A stretch of DNA of 64,000 nt from NCBI RefSeq assembly GCF_020536995.1, contig NC_068356.1, positions 84,046,672 through 84,110,671 of the forward strand, read 5' to 3'. This document shows, piece by piece, positions 32,312 through 43,717 of this stretch. The DNA comes from Dreissena polymorpha. Its lineage: Eukaryota; Mollusca; Bivalvia; Myida; Dreissenidae. A program made the translations under genes and the position numbers. Within the stretch, counting starts at the first letter, position 1. The number at the start of each line of letters is the position of its first letter. Under the pieces are notes generated by a model, which was given only the letters and a program-made list of their open reading frames with translations, was not told the origin of the DNA and made no database searches.

Positions 32312-34189
32312 GGTCAAGGGCCCCCTGGGTACTACTTCCCCGTTCCCCGGGTACTTTGAAGTATACTTTAAAGAACCCGGGGAACGGGGAAGTAGTACCC
32401 AGAAAAAATTCGTACCCAAAATTTTTCGTACCAAGTTATTATTCGTATCCAAAAAATTTTCGTACCCCAATCAGGGGTTCTGAAATATTTTAAGTCTACT
32501 TGTCCACGGACAAGTTGGACCCACAGATTCACTTGTCCGTACCAAAGAAGTTCTTGTCCGTACTTTTAAGATAGATAAAGGAAAAGGTCATTACTAATTA
32601 AGCAAATAATACAAGCATACACTTTTGTTTACTTCTATTTTAAATTATAAACATAGTTAACTAGAAAATTCACATGAACAAAAAATACAAGCAAGATGTG
32701 CATATAATAAGATCACGTTTAAGTCACACATGATACCATCTCGGATATTTAATAATCTCAACATGACTAGACAATTCACTTGAAATAAAATAATCTCCGT
32801 TAATTATAAGTATATAATTATCCGCTAATAAAGGAAACTCCTTACAAAATTTACATTTACACACATCGGCAACGTTTTCAAGCCAAGCAAAATCAATTAG
32901 CCAAGACTCATCAAATTCTCGTTTCCGCTTGGCGTCGTATGTTTATCATATTCATACTTGACTTTTCATATTCATACTTGGCTTTTCTCTTCTTTTCCGA
33001 CGCCGAACTGATTTTATCATTGGTCTGATAAGCGTCATGGCTTGACGTTGAAGTGGTTTTATTATATAAAAATCGAATGCAGGTCGTTAGAACATGTATG
33101 CGGCCATTTGCAATGTACGAAAAGTGTTATCTAATGCGTGATTGGCTGTTGCTATACACATGTGTGCTGGTTTCACTATTAAAATTGTTTTCTTATGCGT
33201 GATTTGCTGTTGCTATATATACTCGTGGACTGGTTTACTACATTAAATAATTATTATCGGATAATAACCTACCTCGAGTTGAAAAAGTGTGCCAGTCCGC
33301 AGATTAATCATAAGCTATTTATATAAACTTTCGTTTTTGATTTTCGGAAAATAGAGTAGTTTCGTTCTCGAAAAAAAATTACCACGGAAATTTTACTTGT
33401 CCCCGGACAAGTCAGCTTTCAAAAACTGCTTGTCCGGAAGGGGAAATTGACGACTCGGACAACTCGGACAGCATATTTCAGAACCCCTGCCAATTTTTGG
33501 GGGCATTATTTGTTCGTCCCCACAATTTTTGTACCCACATTTTTTTTCGTAGAAATTTTTTTCATATCCACATTTTTTTCGTACCCTACATTTTTGTACC
33601 CTCGTTTTTTTTTTGTACCCATATTTTTCTTACCCAATTTTTTTTTCGTACCCAAATTTTTTTTCGTACCCAAATTTTGTTGGCATCATTTTTTCGTACC
33701 TAAAATTTTCGTACCCACATTTTTTTCGTAACCAAAATGTTCGTACCAATATTGTTTTCGTACCGAAAATTGTTTTACGCACGTTTTTTCACATATGGGT
33801 ACGAAAAAGTGTGGGTTCGAAAATTTCGGGTACGAAAAAGACTGTGGGACGAAAATTTTCTGTACGAAAAATATGTAAGTACGAAAACTTTGGGCAGTTA
33901 CAAATTATGCAAAAAAAATGGTGTAGGAAAAAAAATTGGGGTAGAAAAAAAATTGGGTACGAAAAAATTATGCCAAAAATAATTGGGTACGAACAAAATT
34001 TGGGTACGAACAAATGGGTACGAAAAATTTTGGGTGCGAATTTTTTCCGGGTACTACTTGCGGGGGTACCCCGGGTACTTTGAAGGATACTTCCCCGTTC
34101 CCCGGGTACTTTGAAGTATCCTTCAAAGTACCCGGGGTACGGGGAAGTAGTACCCGGGGGGACCTTGGCCCATTCAGCTTTTATGCACT
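32312..34189. mobile_element. Fold-back element with inverted arrays, 1.88 kb
   Basis: The left end starts GCTGAATGGGTCAAGG and the right end finishes CCTTGGCCCATTCAGC. Next inside are CGGGTACTACTTCCCCGTTC modules in inverted copies. The core is an array of TTTTTCGTACCCA on the left half (about 33.52-33.79 kb) and its complement TGGGTACGAAAAA on the right half (33.79-34.04 kb). Open frames through it are repeat artefacts. A second element is inserted at 32472-33489. No clear target duplication. Confidence 0.8.
32472..33489. mobile_element. DNA transposon with 5-bp target duplication, nested
   Basis: Inverted ends CAGGGGTTCTGAAATAT and ATATTTCAGAACCCCTG are flanked by CCAAT on both sides (32467-32471 and 33490-33494). 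Inner inverted motifs ACTTGTCCACGGACAAGT and ACTTGTCCCCGGACAAGT lie near each end. No transposase frame. CAG ends with a 5-bp target suggest a hAT-related MITE. It sits inside the fold-back element and is therefore younger. Confidence 0.8.
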
Positions 34190-34689
34190 TTAGATTTTTG
34201 CAAATGTATTTCAATAACTTGCAAAGTTCTTAACGGTGTGATTACATTCTGTCCAGCCTGTGAATAAACCCTTGAAAACCCCGTTGATTCTGCACCCTGG
34301 TTATGCTCGTACCCGGAAAATCTAACGCTTAATTGGTCGTTGTGTGCTTTTTTTTCAAATTAATTAATGTTCATATGTTTGTCATTATTTCGTATATTAT
34401 CGAAATTCATACTCAAAAAGAAAGTTGAGGAAGGTTTTGTTCAAAGGGAATTTTGTTTCGTATTCCGTAGCGCGTTTTACGAAATCGAATTTTAGGCCGG
34501 AATAAAACTCCGATACAGTCTCAATTGTGTACATTTTAGTATATTTTCCATACCCGGGGTACATTTAAGTAGTACCCGAACCGACAATGACCAATCGAGC
34601 GTAAGTTATGAAGCAGGATTCGTGTAGTTAGCATTCGATGCAGGCGAGCACAACAGATTGAGTTCTGATTATATATTTTTAGTGCAGAT

Positions 34690-36200
34690 TGTGATACTTC
34701 TGTTTAACTGCGTCTATACAGTCTTCGCAAGTTCTTATACAGGTTTTCTAGCGCTGGTGAACCAATGAGCACCTATTAATTTAATATGCGTCCAGACAAC
34801 GTTCACAAAGTGCTTATAAGATTAAATTCGGTTTCATAAGTGATTGGTCCACAGGTGGTTAGCGTGTGGCTATGATATTAATTAGTGAAATTATCATTTT
34901 GATTGATAAATAATCATATTATAACGAAAAATAAACATTTCTGAAAAAAGATCTCGGTCTTATTCAACGTTGTGTATCGTGTTATTTCTTAAAATTTGAC
35001 GCAGCATTTGTAGAAATATAACAAGATATATACATTTCTAGAAATGAAATTCATTTTTGCGTTGAATAAGACCAAGATCGTGAAAATCGCTGCACAATTG
35101 ATAAAGTTATGGCTGTTCAAAACGATGCACCCCGTTTTCGGGTGATTTTGAGTTGGATACCTTGTTATATATACATATATTTGATAGTGATTTTTTTTCA
35201 GAAAAGTTGAATGTTCGTTATAATATGATTATTTATCATTCAAAATGATGTTTTCCCTAATTAATATCATAGCCACACGCTAACCACCTGTGGATTGGTC
35301 CATATAGGCATGTTCTCAGGTTACATTAATATGAGCTTAAATACCCTTAATCGCATTGTAGTGCTGATGGAACCCTATTAATCTCAGTCGAGCAAACACA
35401 TTGATTATGCTTATACGCTATTAACTGCATCGAATAACTATCGAACTTCTATTTATATGCGTCCGAACAATCTTCGCGTGTTCTTACACTTGTTTAATAA
35501 CGTTTGGGAACTAATGAGTCCCTATTAATCTGCTTCCAGACAACGTTGCTCTCAACGTGCATATATGGTTATATTCGTGTTAAATAAGTGATGTGTACCC
35601 TTAAATCTGCTCCCAGTTAACATTTACATGCGCTTATACGGTCTTGATTGCATTATAGAGCTAATGAAACCCTATCAATCTGCGTCAAGTAAACATATTA
35701 GGTTTGCTCATTCGCTACTTATTGAATAAAATAACTTATTTAATATTCTACTCATATATACGTCCATAAATCTGTGCATGTTCTTATACGCGTTTCAAAG
35801 CGTGGGAAAACTAATGAGCTCCAATAAATCTGCGCCGAAACAACGTTCACAATTTGGTCATTCGGTTGAATTCGTTTATGGACTCCAATTGATCTGCGCC
35901 AAGTTAACATTCACATGCGCTTATACGTACGTCTTCATTGCATTATAGAGCTTATAGCACCTATGCATCTAGTCAATACATTGATGTTGTTTAAGCGCTA
36001 TTAATTGCATCAAATAAGTAATACAATTATATTTATCTGAGTCTATAAACATTCGCGTGTTCTAATAAAAATTTAATAGCGTTTGAGCACTAATGAAACC
36101 TTATTAATCTGCGTCTAGACAGTGTTTACATCGCGCGTATACTGTTCAATTCGTGTTTGAAAATAAATGATCCCTTTTAGTCAGCGATCAAAAAACAATC
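34690..36200 (+). repeat. ~300-bp tandem satellite-like family
   Basis: Recurring landmarks GTCCAGACAACGTT, TTCTTATACRCGTTT, ACTAATGAGYCCCTATTAAT and CATGCGCTTATACGGTCTT come back every 288-305 bp at about 34.71, 35.46, 35.76 and 36.05 kb, once the 445-bp insertion is discounted. The copies are quite diverged. Confidence 0.7.
34849..35293. mobile_element. MITE with ~110-bp inverted repeats inserted in the satellite
   Basis: The ends are CCACAGGTGGTTAGCGTGTG and CACACGCTAACCACCTGTGG, and pairing continues for about 100 bp. ATTGGT flanks both sides (34843-34848 and 35294-35299). An inner inverted pair TTATTCAACG / CGTTGAATAA makes it a full fold-back. No coding capacity. Confidence 0.85.
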
Positions 36201-36496
36201 CCATATGCTTATACGGTATTTATTGACTTATAGAAGTAATATGGCATTAGAAGTAATGGGACAATATTGTTCAATTGAGGTTTCATAAGTTCAACATTGT
36301 TATAACGCTTAGCAGCAAAATTGAAAACAAAGTGCATACAAACGCAAAATAATAACATGCAGATATCAACAAACACTAAATAACAAAATGTTAATGAACT
36401 CTCGGTACATCCGACCTTGTTCAAATTTCATTTCAGCCACCATTTATAGCAAGTACGAAGAGCGTCATTTGATCCCATAAAGCAACGTATTTTAAA

Positions 36497-36700
36497 GGTA
36501 AAACACACCTAAGTTGTATGAGTTCAACTTCATACAGAAGACAGAGGCCAACAACCCGCTATAGGACATCATGCACAATTCTAAACATTCCGACAAAGAC
36601 GAGAAATTCAATGAAAAGGATCTGCTCATCAAATGTTGTCCATGCAGACCATCCAACCCGAAACCCACTCCATCCAAGCCGCTGATTGTCGCCGCTTGAA
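36497..36700 (+). pseudogene. Coding relic of an unknown protein
   Basis: One plus-strand frame reads KLYEFNFIQKTEANNPL, one TAG, then DIMHNSKHSDKDEKFNEKD, a Cys-rich IKCCPCRPSNP and PTPSKPLIVAA before TGA. It is richer in GC than its surroundings. It looks like a decayed exon or retrocopy. The family is unknown. The minus strand is also open, so the call is tentative. Confidence 0.35.
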
Positions 36701-37035
36701 ACATCAGCGGATTCTAACATTAGATTATTGTTTCAAATCATATCTCAACAGTAATGAAGTTGTGTTTTTAAAAGAAACATGAAAATTATCACCATATCAG
36801 ACGCCAACTTTTTTTTTGAATATATCTCGTTATGTTAACATATATTAATGCTGATTGTACCTATTATGATATATGTGTTTTGCTGAGTATCGATTAATTG
36901 TTTTAAATATCAAAACAGAACCTCACAAACGTAGTACAATTAATGTATGTATCAGTTCAAGGGTGTCAATATTCTATGTACAATATATTCAAATGTATAC
37001 AATTGTGTAGAGACCTATGCAACCAGACTTTATTT

Positions 37036-37548
37036 ATGCTCATGGGGTCATTGTCGACCTGAAATGGCCCACAAGTCACCCGGGGGTGACTAGAAGCCGA
37101 TTCATGTTACCCTGGGGTGACTTCAAGCCGACGCTAGTCACCCACGGTCGACTAGAATTGGCTTCATGTCAACCAAGGGTGACATGAATCGGTTTCTAGT
37201 CATCCCCGCCTGACAAGAATCGGCTTCTAGTCACCCGTGTAGTTTCAATCCAACAGCAACGCATCCAGGTATCTAATATAGGCTATTATGGCTTTTGAAC
37301 ATATTATATACATATATGATAAAATTCGTTTTAATGATTCTCAAACACAAATCTTTAAACTGAATGACCAAATCATGAATTTTTTGTTGAAAAAGTAAAA
37401 TTGTTGCCGAGGTTGACTTTATGCTGATTTCGAGGGTGACAACCGGGGGTGACTGGAGTCGGCTTGAAGACACCCTAGGGTGACATGAATCGGCTTCTAG
37501 TCACCCCGGGTGATTTGTGGGCCATTTCAGGTCGACAATGACCCATTG
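37036..37548. mobile_element. Fold-back MITE with GTCACCC modules
   Basis: Left end GCTCATGGGGTCATTGTCGA and right end TCGACAATGACCCATTGAGC (inverted), followed inward by CCTGAAATGGCCCACAA and repeated GTCACCC/GGGTGAC blocks. TTTATTTA lies just outside both ends, a likely 8-bp target duplication. The termini resemble those of the fold-back at 32312-34189. Confidence 0.75.
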
Positions 37549-37559
37549 AGCTTTATTTA

Positions 37560-38900
37560 AAGTTGCCAATATTTAGTTTCTTAAAAGTATGACTCCTTAA
37601 TAAAGCAAACAGAAAGATGTTTTCTCACATACTGAATGGCACATTATTGTTTTTTATCATACTTTCAATGTGGAAATAGAAATATTAAACGTAACGCTCC
37701 ACAAAAATGACTACAGAAAAATCAATTACATTTTTGCAAGATCGAATGAACTCTATCAGTGATAAGACAAGTATGTACAGCGATAAACAGTGTAAAATTA
37801 TTATTGCATTGGTTTTTTTTAATGTGTTAAGACCATTTTTCGTCATTTAATTTTGTTATTAAATCTAAGTATATAAATTAGTATAAATCATTAATAACAA
37901 CTTTACTAAATATATATTTCCCTTAGTATATACAGACATAACTACCGTAGCTATTTAACGTATCATGTTGTTGTTGTAGATGGTGTTATTGTTGTTTAAG
38001 AAAATGAATTCCCCTACTTGATAAAATTAATAGCAAATACGATGACTGAACTAATAACTTTCTTTAAGAAGTGAAGCTCATCATTAACATATTATTTAAG
38101 CACACTCATCGATCTTACCGTCCAACTTTACAGTTTATTGTATCGATCTTTCGTCGATATCTGATACGAAATGTTCAGGGTCATGTTTTGAAACAATTAC
38201 CTTAACCTAAATTACTGTGTTAAATTCTATCGTTACCTTAATTTCCGATCTCGTAATGCAATAACCACTGGCATATTGACAGAATGTGCTGTTAAATTGG
38301 TTTCTTTTTCACTTTTAGCACGGTATATTTATTTTAAAACTTGCAGTCAGCTTTAAAATTATTGATTTATGAACATGTTTTTTTATAAAATGCTCGTTGT
38401 ATTTATTTCTATGAGTATTCACAAAACATTAAAATTTAAAGAAAAATCATTCATTCATTCATACTTGTCAGTAAAAATTACGATATTTTAAAATAAAAGA
38501 AATAAGCAAAGCATAAAACAATGATAACACCTATGTAAACAATGCGGAAGGTATGGGTAAGTGTCAGATTATATATGGCTTGAACGAAACCGCGACATGT
38601 GATGAAAAAATGAATCTATGTTATCAAGAAGTTAAAATATGACACCTAAGACTGACAAGCTAGTAAATTCATTGATAAGAAATATAGCTGTTATAGGAAT
38701 ATATTGTTTAAGTTCCAATATCTTATAGTACTTACTAAATTCAAAATTTCATGTTTTTATCCACACTAAACCTTTGTTGTGAAACGTTTCATGATTCGAT
38801 AATGACTATACACTTCTTACCAACATGGTTTATATATTGCATATTGTAAATTGAATAATTTATTATTTAAACAGTTAGTTCAACAGTATCCATTTAACCA
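37560..38900. other. No gene seen
   Basis: AT-rich sequence without a convincing exon or repeat. Confidence 0.4.
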
Positions 38901-38914
38901 TTTAAAATATTCAG

Positions 38915-39062
38915 CCATTCACCCGTCCGGCCGTCAATCCATCCATCATCCCTCTATCAGCCGATCAAACCACCCATCCACCCCTCTAGAAGTCGATCAA
39001 TCCAACCATCAATCAATCCGTCCATCTATCCATCCTTCTATCCATCTGTCCGTCCGTCCATC
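38915..39062 (+). repeat. Degenerate (ATCC)n microsatellite
   Basis: CCATCCATC, CATCAATCAATC and GTCCGTCCATC runs. The Ser/His/Pro-rich open frame is a by-product. Confidence 0.8.
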
Positions 39063-40359
39063 GTAGAATTTCGTGGTTGCAACCAAAGTAGGTCAAAATT
39101 ATACGAAGAAGTGAAATAACACTAATTACAATTATATATATAACAGTGGTTAGAGTTTTGATAGTTTTTCAATCAAACTAGTTACACTTATCAAGTGTAT
39201 TTACACTATGTAGCGATACATTGATGCATATGTCTTTTTCCAAAATAAATTCTCTTTTAAAACACTATGAATTTTAAACCTGAATTTCTAAGAGAAAGCG
39301 CGCATGAATGACTTCAAAATGACCTGGGTTACAATCCTGGTGAAGACATTTTATGTGATTTTTCTTTCTTCTTGAAAATATAATTGCCTTCGATCATGCT
39401 GATAGTGATTTCATGCACGATTTTCACACACTGATAATTATTAAATGTACTATGCTCACATATTACAGCAGAATTGTTCTCATTTTAAGTATTGTTAAAA
39501 ACCAAGAGCATACCAATATGCATATGTAATTCGATTAAGGTATTGTCTTTTATTTCTATACCGTGTATGCATCATGATTCATAATTATAAAGTTTCTTGT
39601 TCGGCATACGAACAATAACCGATGAGTTCGCTTTGCAGCTGTTAATAGTCTTTAAGTTAACATGTCCCATACATATATTTATGTAGAGAGATACATTCCG
39701 ATTTAAAGTGATGTTTACAAATGTTATTTAAAGATGTGCAGAATACGTTGATATATCTGGCCGAGTTTACAGCTAATATACTGTAATGCCGGTCCGTCTG
39801 GTGGCCGTCAGACGGTGCCAACATTACAAATTTCCTACTGAATAAAGAAAATAAAGACTGCATAAATTAAATATCGCTTTTTATTAACACAAAAGTCATT
39901 TCTCAAGTTTTCATATTATTTCTGTTTTCTGATGTTATTCGTGTCTTAGCCTCAAAGAAAAATAAAGTCATCTAACCTCGTTATCCATGACCTTTTCCAA
40001 TGCTGTAGGTGGATGGTCCACGGCCGTCCACAAGCTCAAATGACCATATATGGTGAAAAAGGCGGGACCAAACCAAATAGGCTTGCAATGCGCATGCCCG
40101 AGCATAACCGCTTGTTAGCCAGTTTGAATTGTTTGCTTGAAAAGAATGTGCTACATTTATTGGATATTTTAATATGATGAATATTCTAGGTAGAGACTTT
40201 GGATAGTATTATCATTATTACGTCAAAAAAACTCAACAATTGTATTGAAATGTTGACACAAAGAAAAAGCTATTTCGAGGTTGTTATGACCATTGAATCG
40301 CTAAGTTTGAGTAAGATAGGTCAAAGTTTATTGATCATGACTTTCATATTATCTAGGCT

Positions 40360-40590
40360 TTAGTAAAGGAATCTTTGAGTAATATTAAAAAATCTTTCGC
40401 AATCTATAGCCTTATCATGTCTTGTTGTTATATTATAAACTTTTGTGCGTGAGCCATTTGAATATGCCCATGCCGTTTGCATTACTTTTTTAGTTGTTTC
40501 CCCTGGAAAATACTCTTCTTGCAAGCCTTCACCAATCGATAACATATTGCCGATTGTTGACTTGTTGTTGTTTTTTGGGTAAAGCTGCAT
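40360..40590 (-). other. Open frame of unknown nature
   Basis: 76 codons with fairly gene-like composition (SIGEGLQEEYFPGETTKKVM, then FFNITQRFLY at the end). No signal, membrane segment or family was recognised, and splice sites are unclear. It could be a decayed transposon piece. Confidence 0.2.
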
Positions 40591-41037
40591 GCTTTTGTTA
40601 GATAATGTTTAATGTATCATTCACATTTTACATTTGATTCTGTTTAAACCATAGTTAATCGATGTTTTGGCGAATTTCGTACATGCTTAACTTTCCTGAT
40701 TTCGGACGTAATTTACTTTCGGATACATGCTCCTCTTGTGTTTTTTTGCAATGTTTTCTTATGTATGCAACTTAAAAATAGCCCATGCTAAAATATGTTA
40801 TTGAGCAAGTGACTACATATTAACAAAAAGTAATTATGATCTCATATATCAGTAAGAATTTTACAGCCCTTCATTATATTAAATACACCGGTCTAGGCAA
40901 TAAATTCATATATTTGCTGGTTTTAATTTAAATTCATGTTATTTTTAATAGAATGGAAATAAACCTGTAATTTTGTCTTTCATTATGGTGTGTAAAATCA
41001 CATTTAATGGAATCCAACCTTCTCTATTTCAAATACA

Positions 41038-41190
41038 GTAGGCGCCGTGACCTGGACGCAGATTCTAAGCAAGATGGGCCAAAAATGGGGGTAGCTTAAG
41101 AGACTTGCCCATAACAGACACGCCTGGAGGAATCTGGTTGGCGGCCTATGTCCCAGATGGGACAACAGGCGAAGAAAAGATGAACCTACT
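41038..41190 (+). mobile_element. 3' end of a LINE retrotransposon (relic)
   Basis: The translation gives RRDLDADSKQDGPKMG in one frame and, in another, LKRLAHNRHAWRNLVGGLCP. These resemble the C-terminal tail of RTE/CR1-like LINE polyproteins (RR-D-x-K-x-x-G...A-x-x-R-x-x-W-R-x-x-V-x-x-L-C). It needs a frame change and holds stops, so it is dead. Confidence 0.5.
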
Positions 41191-41317
41191 TGATTTGATA
41201 AACATTTTTGTAAGTCATTAAAGAATCAAGCAAACATTTTGTTTCCAATAAGCAATCATGTATATATCTGAAATACAAATAAAATGTTTAAGGTTCCTTG
41301 ATCCTCATCTTGGTATT

Positions 41318-41512
41318 TAAGGGACCTTTTAACAGATTTTGGCTTTTATTGAAGTTTGTCATTAAATGCGTTATATTTATAAATGTAAACATTAAATCTA
41401 AAAAGCTCAAGTAAAAAAGAAGAAAAAAAGTAATCCTCATCTGGGCTCGAACCACTGACCTCTTGAGTAAAAGTATAACGCTAAGACCACTCGGCCATCC
41501 GTGCTCATACAA
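41318..41512 (-). repeat. tRNA-derived SINE
   Basis: On the minus strand the head has an A box TGGCCGAGTGG and a B box GGTTCGAGCCC, spaced as in a tRNA. A T/A-rich body follows and the 3' block contains AAATCTGTTAAAAGGTCCCTT. The acceptor stem does not pair, so it is not a working tRNA gene. Confidence 0.75.
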
Positions 41513-42496
41513 TATTTCATACTTTCTATAATCTCGTAATGTCACAAAATAAACTACAACAACAGTACTCCAAATTATTCAATTGTTTCGCTTTGCAACG
41601 CTTTATCATTTTCAGGTTGTTAATGTTAAGTATTACTGTTTTCTCACAAATATCAACTGCAACAAACGTGCGAGTCTGAAACATTTTTTTTATTTTGTCA
41701 ATTTACCAAAACATGCAAAGGCCCCTTAAAATACATGAAGTTATGTTTACAGTTGTCCATAACCACATATTGAAAAAGAATGTGCAAGCTCTATGTATTG
41801 GCATACAAACAAGTTAACAACGCCAATTGGACAGCCATCTTTGATAGTTACGTTAACAAAAAACAATGTGCTGAATCTGTTGGATTATTACTCCGGGGGA
41901 ATGGTTCACGGCAAGCAATATAATGTTAGGTATACCTTCTATAATAAGGTGTGCGTACTTTAATCACATTAACATTTGAAATACTATGGAAGTACAAAAA
42001 TGTCACAGGGCTCCCTCTGGCTCAACATTTTCTGTAGCCAAATTTACCTTTTTATGTCTTAATTCTTATTATTTTGGATATTTTATGGGTGATAATGCAG
42101 AAAACCTTGCAGCCAAATGATTTTTTTTGTAGCCAAATTTCCTTATTAGTAGCCATTGGCTAATTTGGCGAATGGCAGAGTAAGCCCTGCGTCAGAATGA
42201 TAACAAACAGGTTTGTAATGGACATCATCTTGCAATTGCTATTTGTGTGAGTTGGATGGTAAAAAAATTCTGAATTTGTTATATGCAGGACATTTAGTAA
42301 CTTAGCAACCCATGCATGTTGCAAGGGTGTCAATTGTCCGGATTATTTGGAAATCCCAATTTGAGTTCAGGATTGATTTTTAGATCAGTGTAAATCCAAT
42401 GGTTTATTTTAAGGGGGTGAGAACAAATATTGTAATAGCTTCCTGGGCATGCTGGAAAAGTGCGCTTGGTATTGATTTTTCCAGGTCTTTTTATTG

Positions 42497-42968
42497 TGCC
42501 CCCCTTTGAAGAAGAGGGGGTATATTGCTTTGCACATGTCGGTCGGTCTGTCTGTCGGTCCGTCCACCAGGTGGTTTCCGGAGGATAACTCAAGAACGCT
42601 TGGGCCTAGGATCATGAAACTTCATAGGTACATTGATCATGACTCGCAGATAACCCCTATTGATTTTGAGGTCACTAGGTCAAAGGTCAAGGTCACGGTG
42701 ACCCAAAATAGTAAAATGGTTTCCGGATGATAACTCAAGAACGCTTAGGCCTAGGATCATGAAACTTGATAGGTAGATTGATCATGACTCGCAGATGAAC
42801 CCTATCGATTTTAAGGTCACTAGGTCAAAGGTCAAGGTCACAGTGACCCGAAAAAGTAAAATGGTTTCCGGATGATAACTCAAGAACGCTTATGCCTAGG
42901 ATCATGAAACTTCATAGGTACATTGATCATGACTCGCAGATGACCCCTATTAATTTTCAGGTCACTAG
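42497..42968 (+). repeat. Modular bivalve repeat, ~151-bp monomers
   Basis: The cap is CCCCCCTTTGAAGAAGAGGGGG (a hairpin) with GTCGGTCTGTCTGTCGGTCC. Three monomers follow (GGTTTCCGGATGATAACTCA, GATCATGACTCGCAGATGA). Each full monomer ends in AGGTCAAAGGTCA plus an IR3 near-palindrome (42690-42704 and 42835-42849). Confidence 0.8.
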
Positions 42969-43648
42969 TTATTGTCTGATTGGTAAGCCGCTGACACTGA
43001 CATGAAACGTAACTGACCAAACCTCTTGGCTACTTTCTGAAAATCTTACATACTACAAAATGTTGCATATGTCCCCCATCTTTAAATTTCCATTTCCTGC
43101 TGACAAACTAAATGCATATATTATTTCATTTTGCAAAAGACGTATCTGAATATATTTTTGGACAGTTGTTTTCGGATATGGTATTGTTAGTTGATTAACA
43201 TTTATTATCAATGTTTTTTATAACATTTATATAAAATGGCAATTACACATTGAGTGTTACTGGTGGTCTGGCTAATAATATTTTCAAATTTTACTCACCA
43301 GAAATAGCAACTAAAAGACTATAAAAAGAACAATAAACTATGGCTCGGGGGCTCTACCTGTAAGGGACCAACGGCCTCAGACTCCCGACTTTATTATTCA
43401 GATTTCAAATTTGGGACATTTGACACCCATGATGTTGTGTCATGTATCAAACCGTCTATATATAAATATTTATTTTATTTATAGGATATGTAGAAGATTT
43501 GGTGATGCAATCATTGGATTTCATTTTGTTGTTTGTCGACCTACTTTTAGTTTTTAGTGCTCAGCATAACTATGGCTGTCAAAACACAATCGTATTAAGA
43601 TGTACAAAATTAATAGTGCTTCAAATTATACAAGACTTTCTTTTTGTT

Positions 43649-43717
43649 TTAGATGTTTTTCAGTTTCACCTGAAGACGTTTCCCACCAACCATCCTGTCT
43701 TGAAAGAAATTACTTTT
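43649..43717 (+). CDS. Exon-like segment, unknown gene
   Basis: TTTAGATGTTTTTCAG precedes 69 nt, phase 0 on both sides, reading FHLKTFPTNHPVLKEITFEP then DFL, and CTG/GTAATA follows. Splice sites and composition look real. No family was recognised, and the link to the exon-like segments near 53-57 kb is a guess. Confidence 0.3.

Noticed and set aside
33447-34214. Phe/Pro/Val-rich frames on both strands
   Set aside because: They are translations of the mirrored TTTTTCGTACCCA arrays of the fold-back element.
36492-36704. Laminin-G-like minus-strand frame (FSLNFSSLSE)
   Set aside because: The resemblance is short, and the plus strand over the same bases looks more like decayed coding sequence.
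41438-41512. tRNA gene on the minus strand
   Set aside because: A and B boxes are present, but the acceptor stem does not pair and the sequence runs into a SINE body.
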